A stretch of 30,820 nucleotides of DNA from Bacteroidales bacterium UBA4284 (GTDB lineage Bacteria > Bacteroidota > Bacteroidia > Bacteroidales > UBA932). Numbering within the stretch: position 1 is the stretch's first letter; every line of letters starts with the position of its first letter. The stretch spans positions 1-30,820 of the forward strand of contig DGVM01000179.1 of the NCBI GenBank assembly GCA_002395925.1. Direction: 5' to 3'. Positions 15,125 to 23,920 of this stretch are shown in pieces. The position numbers and the translations under genes are program-made. A model generated the notes under the pieces. The model was not told the DNA's origin. It worked only from the letters and a program-made list of their open reading frames with translations, and did no database searches.

Positions 15125-16891
15125 TCAAATGGATTCGATGAATTGCACGACGGCGTCGCGATCGGCCTTGGAAAGATTGTAGAATTTTTCTGTTGACTGA
15201 TAGGCGTCGCTCTTCTTGGAATAGCCATGCCACATGATGGCCTCCACAACGGTACGCGCACGGCAGTCGTGCAGGCGGTCGGAGGCTCCTGTATTGGTGT
15301 ACGACAGTCCCCTGCCCCAAAGCGGCGTGGTGCGGCACCAGGTACCATGGATGTCGTTCTTCATGTACATGCGGTGCTGGATGAAGTCGGAGTAGGGCCA
15401 GATGGTCTGGTTGGCATACCGCGGCAGAGGTTTGCCTTCGTTCATGGCAGGAGACCAGTAATTGTCGTCTCCTGTCTTCCAGTCAGGTTTGTGGCAGGAG
15501 GCACAGCCCATCTCCATGAACAGCTGCTTGCCCCTCTGGACCCTCTTGTCGTTGAGGTTGCGCGCACGGGGGATGCTGAGTCCGCGGTGCCATACCATGA
15601 AATCGTAAAACTGGTCGGCGCTCATTTCGGGCTCGAAATTGTGATATGCGTTGTCGAACTGGTTCGTAGAAGGGCTCAGAAGGGCCAGGACGGCCTCGGA
15701 AATCTCGGCGTCGGTTACGTTTCCATTGCCGTCAACGTCAACATAATACGGAGAGTTTGCCCCTTCTGTACGGATTGCGTCGAGTACGCTCTGGGTCTTG
15801 CTCATCTTATTGGCCCAGGCCACGGTGGTATAAAGGAAAGGACGGTCGGGCCTTGAGACGTTGGTGATGTTCCAGATAGCATTGGCTCCTGCGCCGTCCT
15901 GCAGGGTTCCGCGGGTCATGGCATAGGTAAAGCGCTTGATGGGCTTATAGGTGCCGCGCGCCACGTAGGTACCGTCGGCAAGGATGCCGTCGCCATACTG
16001 CCCGGGCTGCCAGTTGCCATAGTAAGCGCTTGCAGCAAAGTCATTTGCGCCTTTATCCCAGAAGGCAGGGTTGAGCTCGGTATAAGGTGCCTCCGCCCTG
16101 TACTGTTCGCGTATGGCTTCTTCGGGGATTGCGTCGATGAGGCCTGTGCCTATGACTCCGATGGTGGATTCGAGACGGAATCCGAGGGTCTTGCCCATAG
16201 ACTCGGCGGTGTCGTAGGGATTGGGATCGGTATTGAACGCCTCGCGGGTGATGTTGAGTTCGGGATACTGAAGTTCATACTCTTCGCCGTCCGCGAACTT
16301 CATCGGCAGTCCGCTCTCCATTTCGGAGACGGGAATCCAGTTTATGCTGATGCCCTTTTCGTCGATAGGAGGCAGGAAGGGGTCCATGGACATGGTCTGG
16401 GGCATGCCGGTAACCTCGGACACATAGGGTCCGTCGTTGCTTCCGGGCTCGTTGGCATAATAAACCACCAGCAGATAGCCGTTGCCGAAAGAACGGGAGG
16501 TATTGGCTTCATAGACCACCTGACGTTTGCCATGGCCGTATCCCGGATGGCAGTCCAGACAGGACTTGCGAACGCTTGCCGGGCCGAGTCCCTTGAAGGG
16601 AGCCGTATTGAGCGTTACGTTGCGCTCGAAGAACATCTCCCCGTGGTTGAACTGGGCGGTGAGTCCCTGCTGCGTTACGGCAGGAGTCTCGTCTTCGTAA
16701 CAACCTTCCGTAACGTTCATCGTGGTGCCGAGCATACCGCCCGGATACCATTCTTCGGCTGTAAAATTGCCTACGGCCTTGCCTACGTATTTGGAATCGG
16801 AATGGCGGGAATCTTCATACTGCCAGTCGCCGTAGCAGGCCTGGAGGGCCAGCACGGCGGCTGCAAGAAACAATGAATCTTTGATTTTCAT
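15125..16891 (-). CDS. Di-haem oxidoreductase lipoprotein (DUF1111/thiol oxidoreductase-like)
   Basis: A 588-residue lipoprotein (ALQAC, Cys19) with two c-type haem motifs, CLDCH at 111-115 and CASCH at 463-467. The C-terminal PLWGRGLSYT...DRLHDCRARTVVEAIMWHG matches the LHDGRA-type signature of the DUF1111 di-haem family, related to MauG/cytochrome c peroxidases. An EF-hand-like calcium loop DVDGNGNVTDAE lies at 385-396, apparently an insert between the haem domains. In proteobacteria this family occurs next to imelysins in iron-regulated clusters, where the haem protein may oxidise or reduce the metal. Here it sits 3 bases behind an imelysin gene and 8 bases ahead of ccsBA. Redox partner and true substrate are unknown; hydrogen peroxide or thiol chemistry is an alternative. 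Confidence 0.87.
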   Translation of the reverse strand: MKIKDSLFLAAAVLALQACYGDWQYEDSRHSDSKYVGKAVGNFTAEEWYPGGMLGTTMNVTEGCYEDETPAVTQQGLTAQFNHGEMFFERNVTLNTAPFKGLGPASVRKSCLDCHPGYGHGKRQVVYEANTSRSFGNGYLLVVYYANEPGSNDGPYVSEVTGMPQTMSMDPFLPPIDEKGISINWIPVSEMESGLPMKFADGEEYELQYPELNITREAFNTDPNPYDTAESMGKTLGFRLESTIGVIGTGLIDAIPEEAIREQYRAEAPYTELNPAFWDKGANDFAASAYYGNWQPGQYGDGILADGTYVARGTYKPIKRFTYAMTRGTLQDGAGANAIWNITNVSRPDRPFLYTTVAWANKMSKTQSVLDAIRTEGANSPYYVDVDGNGNVTDAEISEAVLALLSPSTNQFDNAYHNFEPEMSADQFYDFMVWHRGLSIPRARNLNDKRVQRGKQLFMEMGCASCHKPDWKTGDDNYWSPAMNEGKPLPRYANQTIWPYSDFIQHRMYMKNDIHGTWCRTTPLWGRGLSYTNTGASDRLHDCRARTVVEAIMWHGYSKKSDAYQSTEKFYNLSKADRDAVVQFIESI

Positions 16892-16894
16892 AAC

Positions 16895-18115
16895 CTACAG
16901 CATTGCTATCCACTCGGCAGCATCGTTGAGGAGCTCGTCGAGAGCGTTTATCTTTACGATTGCATTCTCCGCTACAGTTGCGGTGGGGTTGTCCACGAAT
17001 GCCACGCCGCTTGCAAGGCACTCGTCAAGGGACTGCAACGCAGCGGCAAGGGCAGCCTCGAGTTCAGCGTACTTTTCGTACTTGGCATTCTTGAGGAAAG
17101 ACGCAATGGATGCGCTCTTGGGAGCCGTGGCACCTGCTTCGCCGTAAAGGCTGTACTGGATGGAAAGGATGTTGTCCTTGAAGTCCTGGTAGGATTTCTT
17201 GGAATACGGGGACTCGATGTAATCGGGATCGTATTCCGAGCTGCTCACATAGTGGGCGGTACCTATCTTGGTGTTGGCCACCTCGTTGCAGATGTTGGAG
17301 CAACCTGCGACGAGAATGCTGCTCACGGCCTCGGGCCAGTTGCGATAGGTGCTTCCGGGCTTTCCGGTACTCAGCAGATTCTCTCCGTAGGTCATGCCGG
17401 AATCCATTACGGTGTTGAGCTCGAGCTCATCTTCTACAAGAGTCTTGCGCTCCGCCGGTGCGGAAGGGTCCCAGGCTACCTGCAGCTCGTAGCAATAGTT
17501 GCGGAGGTCTTCCGCCACTGCTGCGGCGAAGATAATCTCGTCCGAGCCGGTGACGTCATAGGAGGCGAAAGCGGAATCAGTCTCCTTGCCGCCAAGGGAT
17601 GCTACCGTACGGTTCTTGCCGTCGCGGAAGAATATGAATTCCAGTCCGTGGAATCCCAGGGACGAAGCGCCGAGCAGGTCGATCGCATCGGCACCCTGGC
17701 TGTCGAGTTCGGCAATTACGTCCTTATTGGACAGGCTCTTGGCGAGGAAGTCCTTGTTGAGCGGCCAGGAGTCGATATGAGGGTCGATTCCGTATGCGGT
17801 GGCAGCGCCGAAAAGGAAGGCTTCGCTCTGCTCCCAGTATTTGCGGGCGTCGAGGAATAATGAGCATACCTTGTCTATGTCGCCCTGAGTGTAGGAGCCG
17901 GAGCCCTTGATGGCGGCAATTGCGGAGTAAAGCTCTCCGGATTTGTTGGCGAGATTGCCGTAAATATCGTAGATAACGCCGGGGACATACTGCTCGACTG
18001 CGGCCTTGAGTTCTTTTTCCTGGGCCGTCAGGGTTGCGTCGAAGGGATCTTTCTGGCAGCCGGCAATTGTCAGCAGACCTGCCGCCAGGATAATTGAAGT
18101 TTTGATCTTTTTCAT
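16895..18115 (-). CDS. Imelysin-family (M75-like) lipoprotein
   Basis: A 406-residue lipoprotein (TIAGC, Cys20) with the imelysin signature GFHGLE at 154-159 (GxHxxE) and the family segment DPHIDSWPLN at 111-120. Imelysins are helical periplasmic proteins tied to iron uptake, related to EfeO and insulin-cleaving membrane protein ICMP; most seem to bind metal rather than act as peptidases. The gene is 8 bases after the porin gene and 3 before the di-haem oxidoreductase gene, the classic imelysin neighbourhood. It probably captures a metal, most likely iron, entering through the porin. Confidence 0.9.
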   Translation of the reverse strand: MKKIKTSIILAAGLLTIAGCQKDPFDATLTAQEKELKAAVEQYVPGVIYDIYGNLANKSGELYSAIAAIKGSGSYTQGDIDKVCSLFLDARKYWEQSEAFLFGAATAYGIDPHIDSWPLNKDFLAKSLSNKDVIAELDSQGADAIDLLGASSLGFHGLEFIFFRDGKNRTVASLGGKETDSAFASYDVTGSDEIIFAAAVAEDLRNYCYELQVAWDPSAPAERKTLVEDELELNTVMDSGMTYGENLLSTGKPGSTYRNWPEAVSSILVAGCSNICNEVANTKIGTAHYVSSSEYDPDYIESPYSKKSYQDFKDNILSIQYSLYGEAGATAPKSASIASFLKNAKYEKYAELEAALAAALQSLDECLASGVAFVDNPTATVAENAIVKINALDELLNDAAEWIAML

Positions 18116-18123
18116 CGTATTAG

Positions 18124-19407
18124 TTATTTTTTGTTAAAATATGCCATGTAGCATATTCCCACGTTCACTGAAGGTTCCGGATTGTAACCGGGTCTGAGGA
18201 ACCTGTGGGAATACTCCGCCTTGAGGGCGATTTGAGGGATGGGGAAATAGTTGATTCCGACCGCCATGCGGTGCCTTGCAGTCCAGCCTACGCTTTCCTG
18301 CCCTGCGGCAGGGATATAAGAGTCATAATACTCGTAGCGGCCGAACAGGTACAGCTGTCCGCCTCCGGTGGTGAACCATGGGAGGATGTCATAGCCGGCT
18401 TCGCATCCCGCGGCGACGGCGTTCTGCCCCACCGATGACTTCTTGTACGGAGCGTTGTTGGCGCTGCGGTTGCGCTTCATGTAGGAGATGGCGTATGCGT
18501 CGCCAACGTAACCGATGTCGGCGTTGCCGCGGGCGATGAAGCGCTTGCCTTTGTACGAAAAATCGAACGCGCCGATTGCCGTACGGCCTTTGACGCCGTA
18601 AAAACGGGACGATTCGGGTATTTCTTCGTACGGATAGGTGTTGTTGAACGCCCTGCCGTAGAATGCACTGAGCGAAAGGCGCAGGTTCTTCACAGAATAG
18701 TTGTCAACCCTTGCCGCAAACCCAAGCTGGTTGGCACTCTTGAATTCGAATGGGCTGCCTGCGCCGTTCTTTATGAAGTTTTCCGTATTGAACATGTATG
18801 CATCCAGTCCCGCTACGACCATGGCCTCGTAACGCCAGTGCGGTGTGCGGCCCCACAGGCTTATGCCGGTGTCGTGCCAGGTGGACGGAAGGATGGTGTA
18901 CTCGCCCTCGGGACGATAGACGGTAAAGAAGTTGAGCGGCTCATGGGCGTTGTTGAGCCCGCCCACGGGAACCACCATGTGGCCGACGCGGACATTGAAA
19001 GCATCGGCGAAGGACTTCTGGATCCAGAACTGCTCAAGCTCCACTTCTCCGCCCTTTTCGATTTCGCTCTCCCACTCTCCGGCCTCTTCGAACTCCTTCT
19101 CTACCGAGGTTCCGGTGCCGGTATGCTCGAATTCTATTTCCGTCTGCATGCTCCAGCCTTTTCCGAAGTCGTATCCCAGATAGACTACGGCATGGGGTAT
19201 GTCAAAACGATTGTGGGCCTCGCCGGAGTGGGACGTTGCCGAAGAGTAACGGTAAACATTGTCGCTGTAGAAGTTGCGGCTCATTGCGACCTCGCCGTAG
19301 CCGCCGACGGTAAGGCCCCGTGAAGGGGCGTCGGGATTGACCTGCGCCGCCGCCGGGAAACTCATCGCCACAGCGGCTGCGATTGCCATATACTGTTTCA
19401 ATTTCAT
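18124..19407 (-). CDS. Outer-membrane porin, phosphate-selective porin O/P-like
   Basis: A 427-residue protein with a signal peptide (MKLKQYMAIAAAVAMSFPAAAQ). The rest alternates hydrophobic and polar residues in a barrel pattern (GLTVGGYGEVAMSRNFYSDN, HAVVYLGYDFGKGWSMQTEIEFEH, FNVRVGHMVVPVGGLN, LYLFGRYEYYDSY) and ends in a strand with an aromatic residue near the C-terminus (YMAYFNKK). This fits the OprO/OprP-like porin group. A very acidic loop (EKEFEEAGEWESEIEKGGEVELE) may attract cations. The ATG at 19405-19407 is chosen because it begins the signal peptide and lies 20 bases after a promoter. It is the first gene of the four-gene metal/redox operon. The true permeant is unknown. Confidence 0.8.
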   Translation of the reverse strand: MKLKQYMAIAAAVAMSFPAAAQVNPDAPSRGLTVGGYGEVAMSRNFYSDNVYRYSSATSHSGEAHNRFDIPHAVVYLGYDFGKGWSMQTEIEFEHTGTGTSVEKEFEEAGEWESEIEKGGEVELEQFWIQKSFADAFNVRVGHMVVPVGGLNNAHEPLNFFTVYRPEGEYTILPSTWHDTGISLWGRTPHWRYEAMVVAGLDAYMFNTENFIKNGAGSPFEFKSANQLGFAARVDNYSVKNLRLSLSAFYGRAFNNTYPYEEIPESSRFYGVKGRTAIGAFDFSYKGKRFIARGNADIGYVGDAYAISYMKRNRSANNAPYKKSSVGQNAVAAGCEAGYDILPWFTTGGGQLYLFGRYEYYDSYIPAAGQESVGWTARHRMAVGINYFPIPQIALKAEYSHRFLRPGYNPEPSVNVGICYMAYFNKK

Positions 19408-19427
19408 CTTTCTGCCAAATTCGGGTG

Positions 19428-19458
19428 CAAAGATACCTCTCCTCTCAGTTCCGGCCAA
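19428..19458 (-). promoter_or_regulatory. Promoter for the porin-imelysin-dihaem-ccsBA operon
   Basis: On the minus strand TTGG (19455-19458), a 19-base spacer and TATCTTTG (19428-19435) match the consensus. No convincing Fur-like palindrome was recognised by eye between here and the M13 gene. Confidence 0.65.
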
Positions 19459-19517
19459 TCCCCAATAATTGTGATTTTGCCCGGAAATACCTATCTTGCG
19501 ACTTCAATTCATTCAGC

Positions 19518-21539
19518 ATGAAAAGACCTATCCTTCTTTTCGCAGCTGCGGCGATGCTTGCCGCCTGCGAGTCCGGCACGCCAAAGGTCGCCGGCATCCA
19601 GTACTCCTACATGGACACATCCGTCCGCCCGGGAGACGATTTTGTAAAGTATGCAACCGGCCACTGGCTTGATTACAACCCCCAGCCCAAAGAATTCCCC
19701 CGCTGGAGCACCATCGACAAGGTTGCGGACGACAACGTAAAAACCCTTGCCACGCTCATCCAGGACATCGCTTCCCAGCAGAACAAGAAAGGCTCCGTAG
19801 CCCAGAAGATCGGTGACCTTTACAATATGGCGATGGACTCCACACGGCTCAACGCCGAGGGCGCGGCTCCGCTGAAGGCCCATCTGGCAGAACTCGACGC
19901 CATTTCGACCCGCCAGGAGCTGCTCGACTACTGTGCCAAGGAACATGACAACCTGCTCTTCGGCATGTACGTGTCGGCCGACGAAAAAGACGTCGATAAC
20001 AACATAGTCTGCATCAGCCAGGGCGGCCTGAGCCTTCGCAACCGCGATTACTACTTCTCTCAGGAGCCCCGCAACGCCGCCGTCAGGGAGGCCATGCGCG
20101 AGCACATGAAGAACCTGTTCGTGCTTACCGGCTACACCGAGGAAGTGGCATCCGCCAAGATGGAACGCATCTGGGAAATCGAAACCGAGCTCGCCCAGGC
20201 CCACTACTCCATGGAGAAGACCCGCATCCCGGAAGATAACTACCACAAGGTGAGCGTCGATTCCCTCGTAAGCCTGTGCGGCGGTTTTGACTGGAAGGGC
20301 TACCTGAAAGCCTACCGCTACGACAAGACCACCGAGGTCGACCTTGGCCAGCCCGAGCCTGTCGCCGAAGGGTGCCGCATGCTCATGGAACTCCCTCTCG
20401 AAGACCTCAAGACCATTTACGAATGGAACATCATCCAGGGAGCATCTTCCCTGCTGGGCGACGACTTCGTAGCCGAGAACTTCGAATACAGCCGCAAGGT
20501 CACCGGCGTGCAGGACCTTCCTCCCCGCTGGAAACGCGCAGAGAGCCTGGTTGACGGCCTGATGTCCGATGCAGTCGGACAGATGTTCGTCGAGCGCTAC
20601 TTCTCCAGGGCAGCGAAGCAGGAGATGCTGGAGCTCATCGGCAACCTGCAGAAGGCCCTCGGCGAGCGCATCAAGGCTCAGGAGTGGATGTGCGAGCAGA
20701 CCAAGGCCGTCGCCCTCGAAAAGCTTGCCGCATACAAGGTAAAGGTAGGTTATCCCGACAAATGGGACGACCTGAGCGGTCTGGTGATAGACCCTTCCAA
20801 GAGCCTGTACGAGAATGTCCGTACAGCATCCGAGTTCTACTGGGAGCTGGAATACGGCAAGAGCTACAACAAGCCCGTCGATAAGGACCGCTGGCAGATG
20901 CCCGCCCAGATGGTCAACGCCTACTATAATCCTACCACCAACGAAATCTGCTTCCCTGCCGGATTCCTGCAGCCGCCCCTCTTCGACCTCCGTTCCGACG
21001 CCGCCGCCAACTACGGTTCCATCGGTGTGGTGATCGGCCACGAGATGACCCACGGCTTCGACGACCAGGGCCGCCTGTATTCAAAGGAGGGCAACCTCGG
21101 AGACTGGTGGACCGAGGCCGACAGCGAAGGCTTCAAGGTCCCCTGCGAAAAGATGTCGGAATACTTCAGCTCGCTGTGGGTGATTCCCGGAGAGCTCAAG
21201 GCCAACGGAGCCCTCTGCCTTGGCGAAAACATCGCCGACCATGGCGGACTCAATGTAGCCTACGACGCCCTGCAGATGTGGCAGGACAAGCATGGCCGTC
21301 TGCCCGACGACAACGGCTTCACTCCCGAGCAGCGCTTCTTCCTGTCGTATGCAAACGTATGGGCAGGCACAGCCTCCGATGAGATTCTCCGTTATTACGT
21401 AATGATGGACGTCCACTCCCCTATGCACCTGAGGGTCAACGGCGCACTGCCGCAGGTCGACAGCTGGTACGAGGCTTTCGACATTCAGAGCGGAGACGCC
21501 CTTTACGTCGCCCCCGAGGATCGCGTAAAAGTGTGGTAA
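19518..21539 (+). CDS. pepO: M13 family metallopeptidase lipoprotein (PepO/neprilysin-like)
   Basis: A 673-residue lipoprotein (MLAAC, Cys17) of the neprilysin family. The substrate-binding NAYYNPTTNEICFPAG precedes the zinc motif HEMTH (508-512) in VIGHEMTHGFDDQGR; the third ligand is in ENIAD (570-574). The length and the late SPMHLRVNG..., ending in RVKVW, are typical of bacterial M13 enzymes, whose last residue is usually Trp. It cuts peptides in the periplasm or at the surface. The ATG at 19518 is chosen because it opens the lipoprotein signal; upstream codons in this frame overlap the divergent porin gene. A weak -7-like TATCTTGC lies about 28 bases upstream. The gene stands alone and converges with the next lipoprotein gene with a 4-base gap. 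Confidence 0.95.
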   Translation: MKRPILLFAAAAMLAACESGTPKVAGIQYSYMDTSVRPGDDFVKYATGHWLDYNPQPKEFPRWSTIDKVADDNVKTLATLIQDIASQQNKKGSVAQKIGDLYNMAMDSTRLNAEGAAPLKAHLAELDAISTRQELLDYCAKEHDNLLFGMYVSADEKDVDNNIVCISQGGLSLRNRDYYFSQEPRNAAVREAMREHMKNLFVLTGYTEEVASAKMERIWEIETELAQAHYSMEKTRIPEDNYHKVSVDSLVSLCGGFDWKGYLKAYRYDKTTEVDLGQPEPVAEGCRMLMELPLEDLKTIYEWNIIQGASSLLGDDFVAENFEYSRKVTGVQDLPPRWKRAESLVDGLMSDAVGQMFVERYFSRAAKQEMLELIGNLQKALGERIKAQEWMCEQTKAVALEKLAAYKVKVGYPDKWDDLSGLVIDPSKSLYENVRTASEFYWELEYGKSYNKPVDKDRWQMPAQMVNAYYNPTTNEICFPAGFLQPPLFDLRSDAAANYGSIGVVIGHEMTHGFDDQGRLYSKEGNLGDWWTEADSEGFKVPCEKMSEYFSSLWVIPGELKANGALCLGENIADHGGLNVAYDALQMWQDKHGRLPDDNGFTPEQRFFLSYANVWAGTASDEILRYYVMMDVHSPMHLRVNGALPQVDSWYEAFDIQSGDALYVAPEDRVKVW

Positions 21540-21543
21540 TAAA

Positions 21544-22266
21544 TTACTTCAGAGTATCTTCCCAGCTGCTGACGGCGGGCGATGAAAGAAGATAATTTGA
21601 ACAGCCGTGCACGAGTACGATGTCATCGTCATCGAAAACGATAACGGTGGCATCGTAATCTTTATTGCTGGCCCTGGACGTAAGCCAGTGATATATGCGG
21701 CCGAAGAACGGCAATGAATACTCTCCCTGGCCTGCGGACGTCCCGTAGTCGAAACTCAGCGTGTATGGATACTCCGGCTGATAATTGTTGTCCTGGGTGG
21801 CGCCGGCAAGGAAACTGGCGACAAGATACGGCTGCTGGCCTTCCGCAGCCTCATCCTCCCTGTGCTCGGGGAATTTTTGCCTGAGGCTGTTGAGCACGCT
21901 CTTGGCATTTACGCTCACGTTGCACATTTCTATGCATTTCTGGCCTTTGGTCCGGTTGCGGCGGAACATCTCGAAAGCCATCAGATTGAGGGCGAGCGTC
22001 CCGGGCTGGGATGTACCCAGGAGCTGTTCCTGAAGGGTGGTAAACTCGCGGACCGTCGCCGGGAAGTGGGTGAAAGTTACGGTTCCGCGGCCGTCGGCTT
22101 CTTCGAGGGTATAGTGGTGGCTGCCGTATGTGAGGGTATTGCCGTCGAGAAAAGCCACGGTATCGTCATCTTCGGCATAAGGGTCGTCGAAATCAAGTTC
22201 GCATGATGCCAGTGACGCCATGCACGCAAACGCGGCTGCAAGCATTGCAAGGACTCTTGTTTTCAT
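21544..22266 (-). CDS. Lipoprotein of unknown function
   Basis: A 240-residue lipoprotein with signal LASLASC (Cys22) followed by the acidic ELDFDDPYAEDDD. The mature part has mixed charged and beta-like segments (NTLTYGSHHYTLEEADGRGTVTF; EYPYTLSFDYGTS) and a C-terminal ATVIVFDDDDIVLVHGCSNYLL. No family was recognised. Three cysteines in the mature region (KCIEMC and HGCS) might bond. The ATG at 22264-22266 is preferred over a GTG two codons upstream. It looks monocistronic, facing the M13 gene tail to tail and diverging from the NIF3 gene. Confidence 0.75.
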   Translation of the reverse strand: MKTRVLAMLAAAFACMASLASCELDFDDPYAEDDDTVAFLDGNTLTYGSHHYTLEEADGRGTVTFTHFPATVREFTTLQEQLLGTSQPGTLALNLMAFEMFRRNRTKGQKCIEMCNVSVNAKSVLNSLRQKFPEHREDEAAEGQQPYLVASFLAGATQDNNYQPEYPYTLSFDYGTSAGQGEYSLPFFGRIYHWLTSRASNKDYDATVIVFDDDDIVLVHGCSNYLLSSPAVSSWEDTLK

Positions 22267-22378
22267 AAGCACACTCTTTTTAGAATTCGCAAGTTACAAA
22301 TTTTCTTCAAGGGGACAAATTTTTAGGAGGCTGATTATTTTTTAGCCGCGTCGTAATAATTGTTAAACAGTTTCTGAG

Positions 22379-22386
22379 TATCTTTG
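22379..22386 (+). promoter_or_regulatory. -7 element for the nif3-thioesterase operon
   Basis: TATCTTTG lies 6 bases before the ATG at 22393, so the leader is predicted to be about 4 nt or absent. TTGT at 22360-22363 is too close (15 bases) for a normal -33 box. Confidence 0.5.
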
Positions 22387-22392
22387 CAGATT

Positions 22393-23181
22393 ATGAAAGT
22401 ATCCGACGTCATACTCGCCATAGAGAAAGCCGCACCGCTGCGGCTACAGGAAGATTTCGACAATTCCGGGCTTCAGGTGGGTTTTCCGCAGGCAGAAGTC
22501 CACAAAGTCCTCACCTGCCTCGACATTACCGAAGCAGTGCTGGACGAAGCCTCCGCACTCGGTTGCGACATGGTGGTGTCCCATCATCCCCTGCTGTTCC
22601 ATCCTCTCAAGCAGGTCAGCGATTCCACATACCAGCAGCGCTGCGTAGTGCAGGCCCTTCGCTGCGGCATCGCCGTTTATTCTGCACACACCAGCCTCGA
22701 CAACGCTCCCGGCGGGGTTAATTACCGCATAGCTTCCCTGCTTGGACTCAGCGGAATCTCCTGGCTTCAGCCAAGGCCCGACGGAGCCGGCGGCTCGGGA
22801 GTCATAGGGACCCTGCCCGCGCCTATGACCGACGGCGAGTTTCTCGCCATGCTCAAGGATACGTTCAATGTAGAATGCCTCCGGCATACGGCAGTCTGCG
22901 GCAAATCCATCGGACGAGTCGCCCTTTGCGGCGGCTCCGGAGCCTTCCTGCTCGACGACGCCCGCCACTCAGGCGCCGATGCCTTCGTCACCGGCGAATT
23001 CCATTATCACGACTTCTTCGAGTCCGGCGGCATGCTGCTTGCCGAACTCGGTCATTACCAGAGCGAAATCTGCACCGCAGACCTGCTGCGGGACATCATC
23101 GCCGGAGCCCTTCCCTCCCTTGAGGTAATAAAGACATCGCTTTGTACAAACGCAACACGCTATGATTCCTTCCAAATGTGA
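22393..23181 (+). CDS. NIF3-like dinuclear metal-centre protein
   Basis: A 262-residue NIF3/YbgI family protein forming hexameric rings with a two-metal site. Likely ligands are His64-His65 in VVSHHPLLFH, His99 and Asp103 in SAHTSLD, and the late His and Glu in LGHYQSE; GEFHYHD is also conserved. Members are often annotated as GTP cyclohydrolase 1 type 2, but the physiological role is unsettled. The length matches the short form without the PII-like insert found in some Gram-positive homologues. The start is the ATG at 22393, just after the promoter. Its end overlaps the acyl-ACP thioesterase gene by 20 bases, suggesting coupled translation. Confidence 0.92.
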   Translation: MKVSDVILAIEKAAPLRLQEDFDNSGLQVGFPQAEVHKVLTCLDITEAVLDEASALGCDMVVSHHPLLFHPLKQVSDSTYQQRCVVQALRCGIAVYSAHTSLDNAPGGVNYRIASLLGLSGISWLQPRPDGAGGSGVIGTLPAPMTDGEFLAMLKDTFNVECLRHTAVCGKSIGRVALCGGSGAFLLDDARHSGADAFVTGEFHYHDFFESGGMLLAELGHYQSEICTADLLRDIIAGALPSLEVIKTSLCTNATRYDSFQM

Positions 23182-23905
23182 GCAGGAGATCTCGCTTCCC
23201 TGCTACTTTTTCGACGTCAACAAGAAGCTTCGCCCCGCCGCTTTCTTCGACATTGCCCAGGACATCGCCATGAAAGGCGCCGAAATGATAGGAGCGCCCG
23301 ACTGGATCCTGGAAAAACGCGATGTCGCATGGATACTGACCCGCATGCACGTCCATTATGAGTCAATCCCTTCCATATACAGCAAAGTCAGGCTGCAGAC
23401 CTGGCATGCAGGCGTAAGCGGTCCGATGTATATCAGGGAGTACCTCATGTATGACGAACAGGGAAATATTCTGGTACGCGCCACGAGTTCCTGGGTACTG
23501 ATGGAGATAAGCACCCGCAGCATCGCAAGGGCGGAGCGAATAGCAGACATACTGTCGCCCGAGCCGCAGTGCCCGGAAAGGGCTATCGAAGACAACGCCC
23601 CAAAAATAGTTTGGCCGCGTGGTGCCGAGCCCGAGCTTACAGCATCCCATAAGGTGCTGTATTCCGACGTCGATTACAACGCGCACGCCAATAACGCAAG
23701 GTATCCGGTATGGGCCTACGACATCCTGCCCGACGAGTTCACCTGCGGGCGCAGGATAAGCGACTTCTACATCAACTACAATCACGAATTGCACCCGTCA
23801 GAAACGACCGGCATGTATGCCGTCCGGCGGGATCAGTCTTCCTGGATAGTGGAAGGCAAACGCGAAGATGTGCAGAATTTCATCTGCCGCATCGATTTTG
23901 ACTGA
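23162..23905 (+). CDS. Acyl-ACP thioesterase
   Basis: A 247-residue protein with two hotdog domains, as in bacterial FatA/FatB-like acyl-ACP thioesterases. The first half carries LTRMHVHYESIPSIYSKVRLQTWHAG and SWVLMEISTRSIAR; the second has the active-site run DVDYNAHANNARY with Asn173, His175 and Asn177/178, matching the plant-type NxHxxN motif. It releases fatty acids from acyl carrier protein in the cytoplasm. A 20-base overlap with nif3 means both are translated from one message. Confidence 0.92.
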   Translation: MIPSKCEQEISLPCYFFDVNKKLRPAAFFDIAQDIAMKGAEMIGAPDWILEKRDVAWILTRMHVHYESIPSIYSKVRLQTWHAGVSGPMYIREYLMYDEQGNILVRATSSWVLMEISTRSIARAERIADILSPEPQCPERAIEDNAPKIVWPRGAEPELTASHKVLYSDVDYNAHANNARYPVWAYDILPDEFTCGRRISDFYINYNHELHPSETTGMYAVRRDQSSWIVEGKREDVQNFICRIDFD

Positions 23906-23920
23906 TAAGGCGCCTGAGCG

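Noticed and set aside
19480..19500. Promoter for the M13 peptidase gene
   Set aside because: TATCTTGC is an imperfect -7 box and no -33 box lies at the right distance, so it was not listed as a feature.
19509..21053. 514-codon open frame on the minus strand
   Set aside because: It lies fully opposite the M13 peptidase, whose zinc motifs and lipoprotein signal are clear. Long antisense frames are common in GC-rich coding DNA, and the product shows no recognisable domain.
22267..22378. Regulatory RNA in the divergent gap before nif3
   Set aside because: I saw no stable hairpin or known riboswitch core; only AT-rich sequence and the nif3 -7 box.
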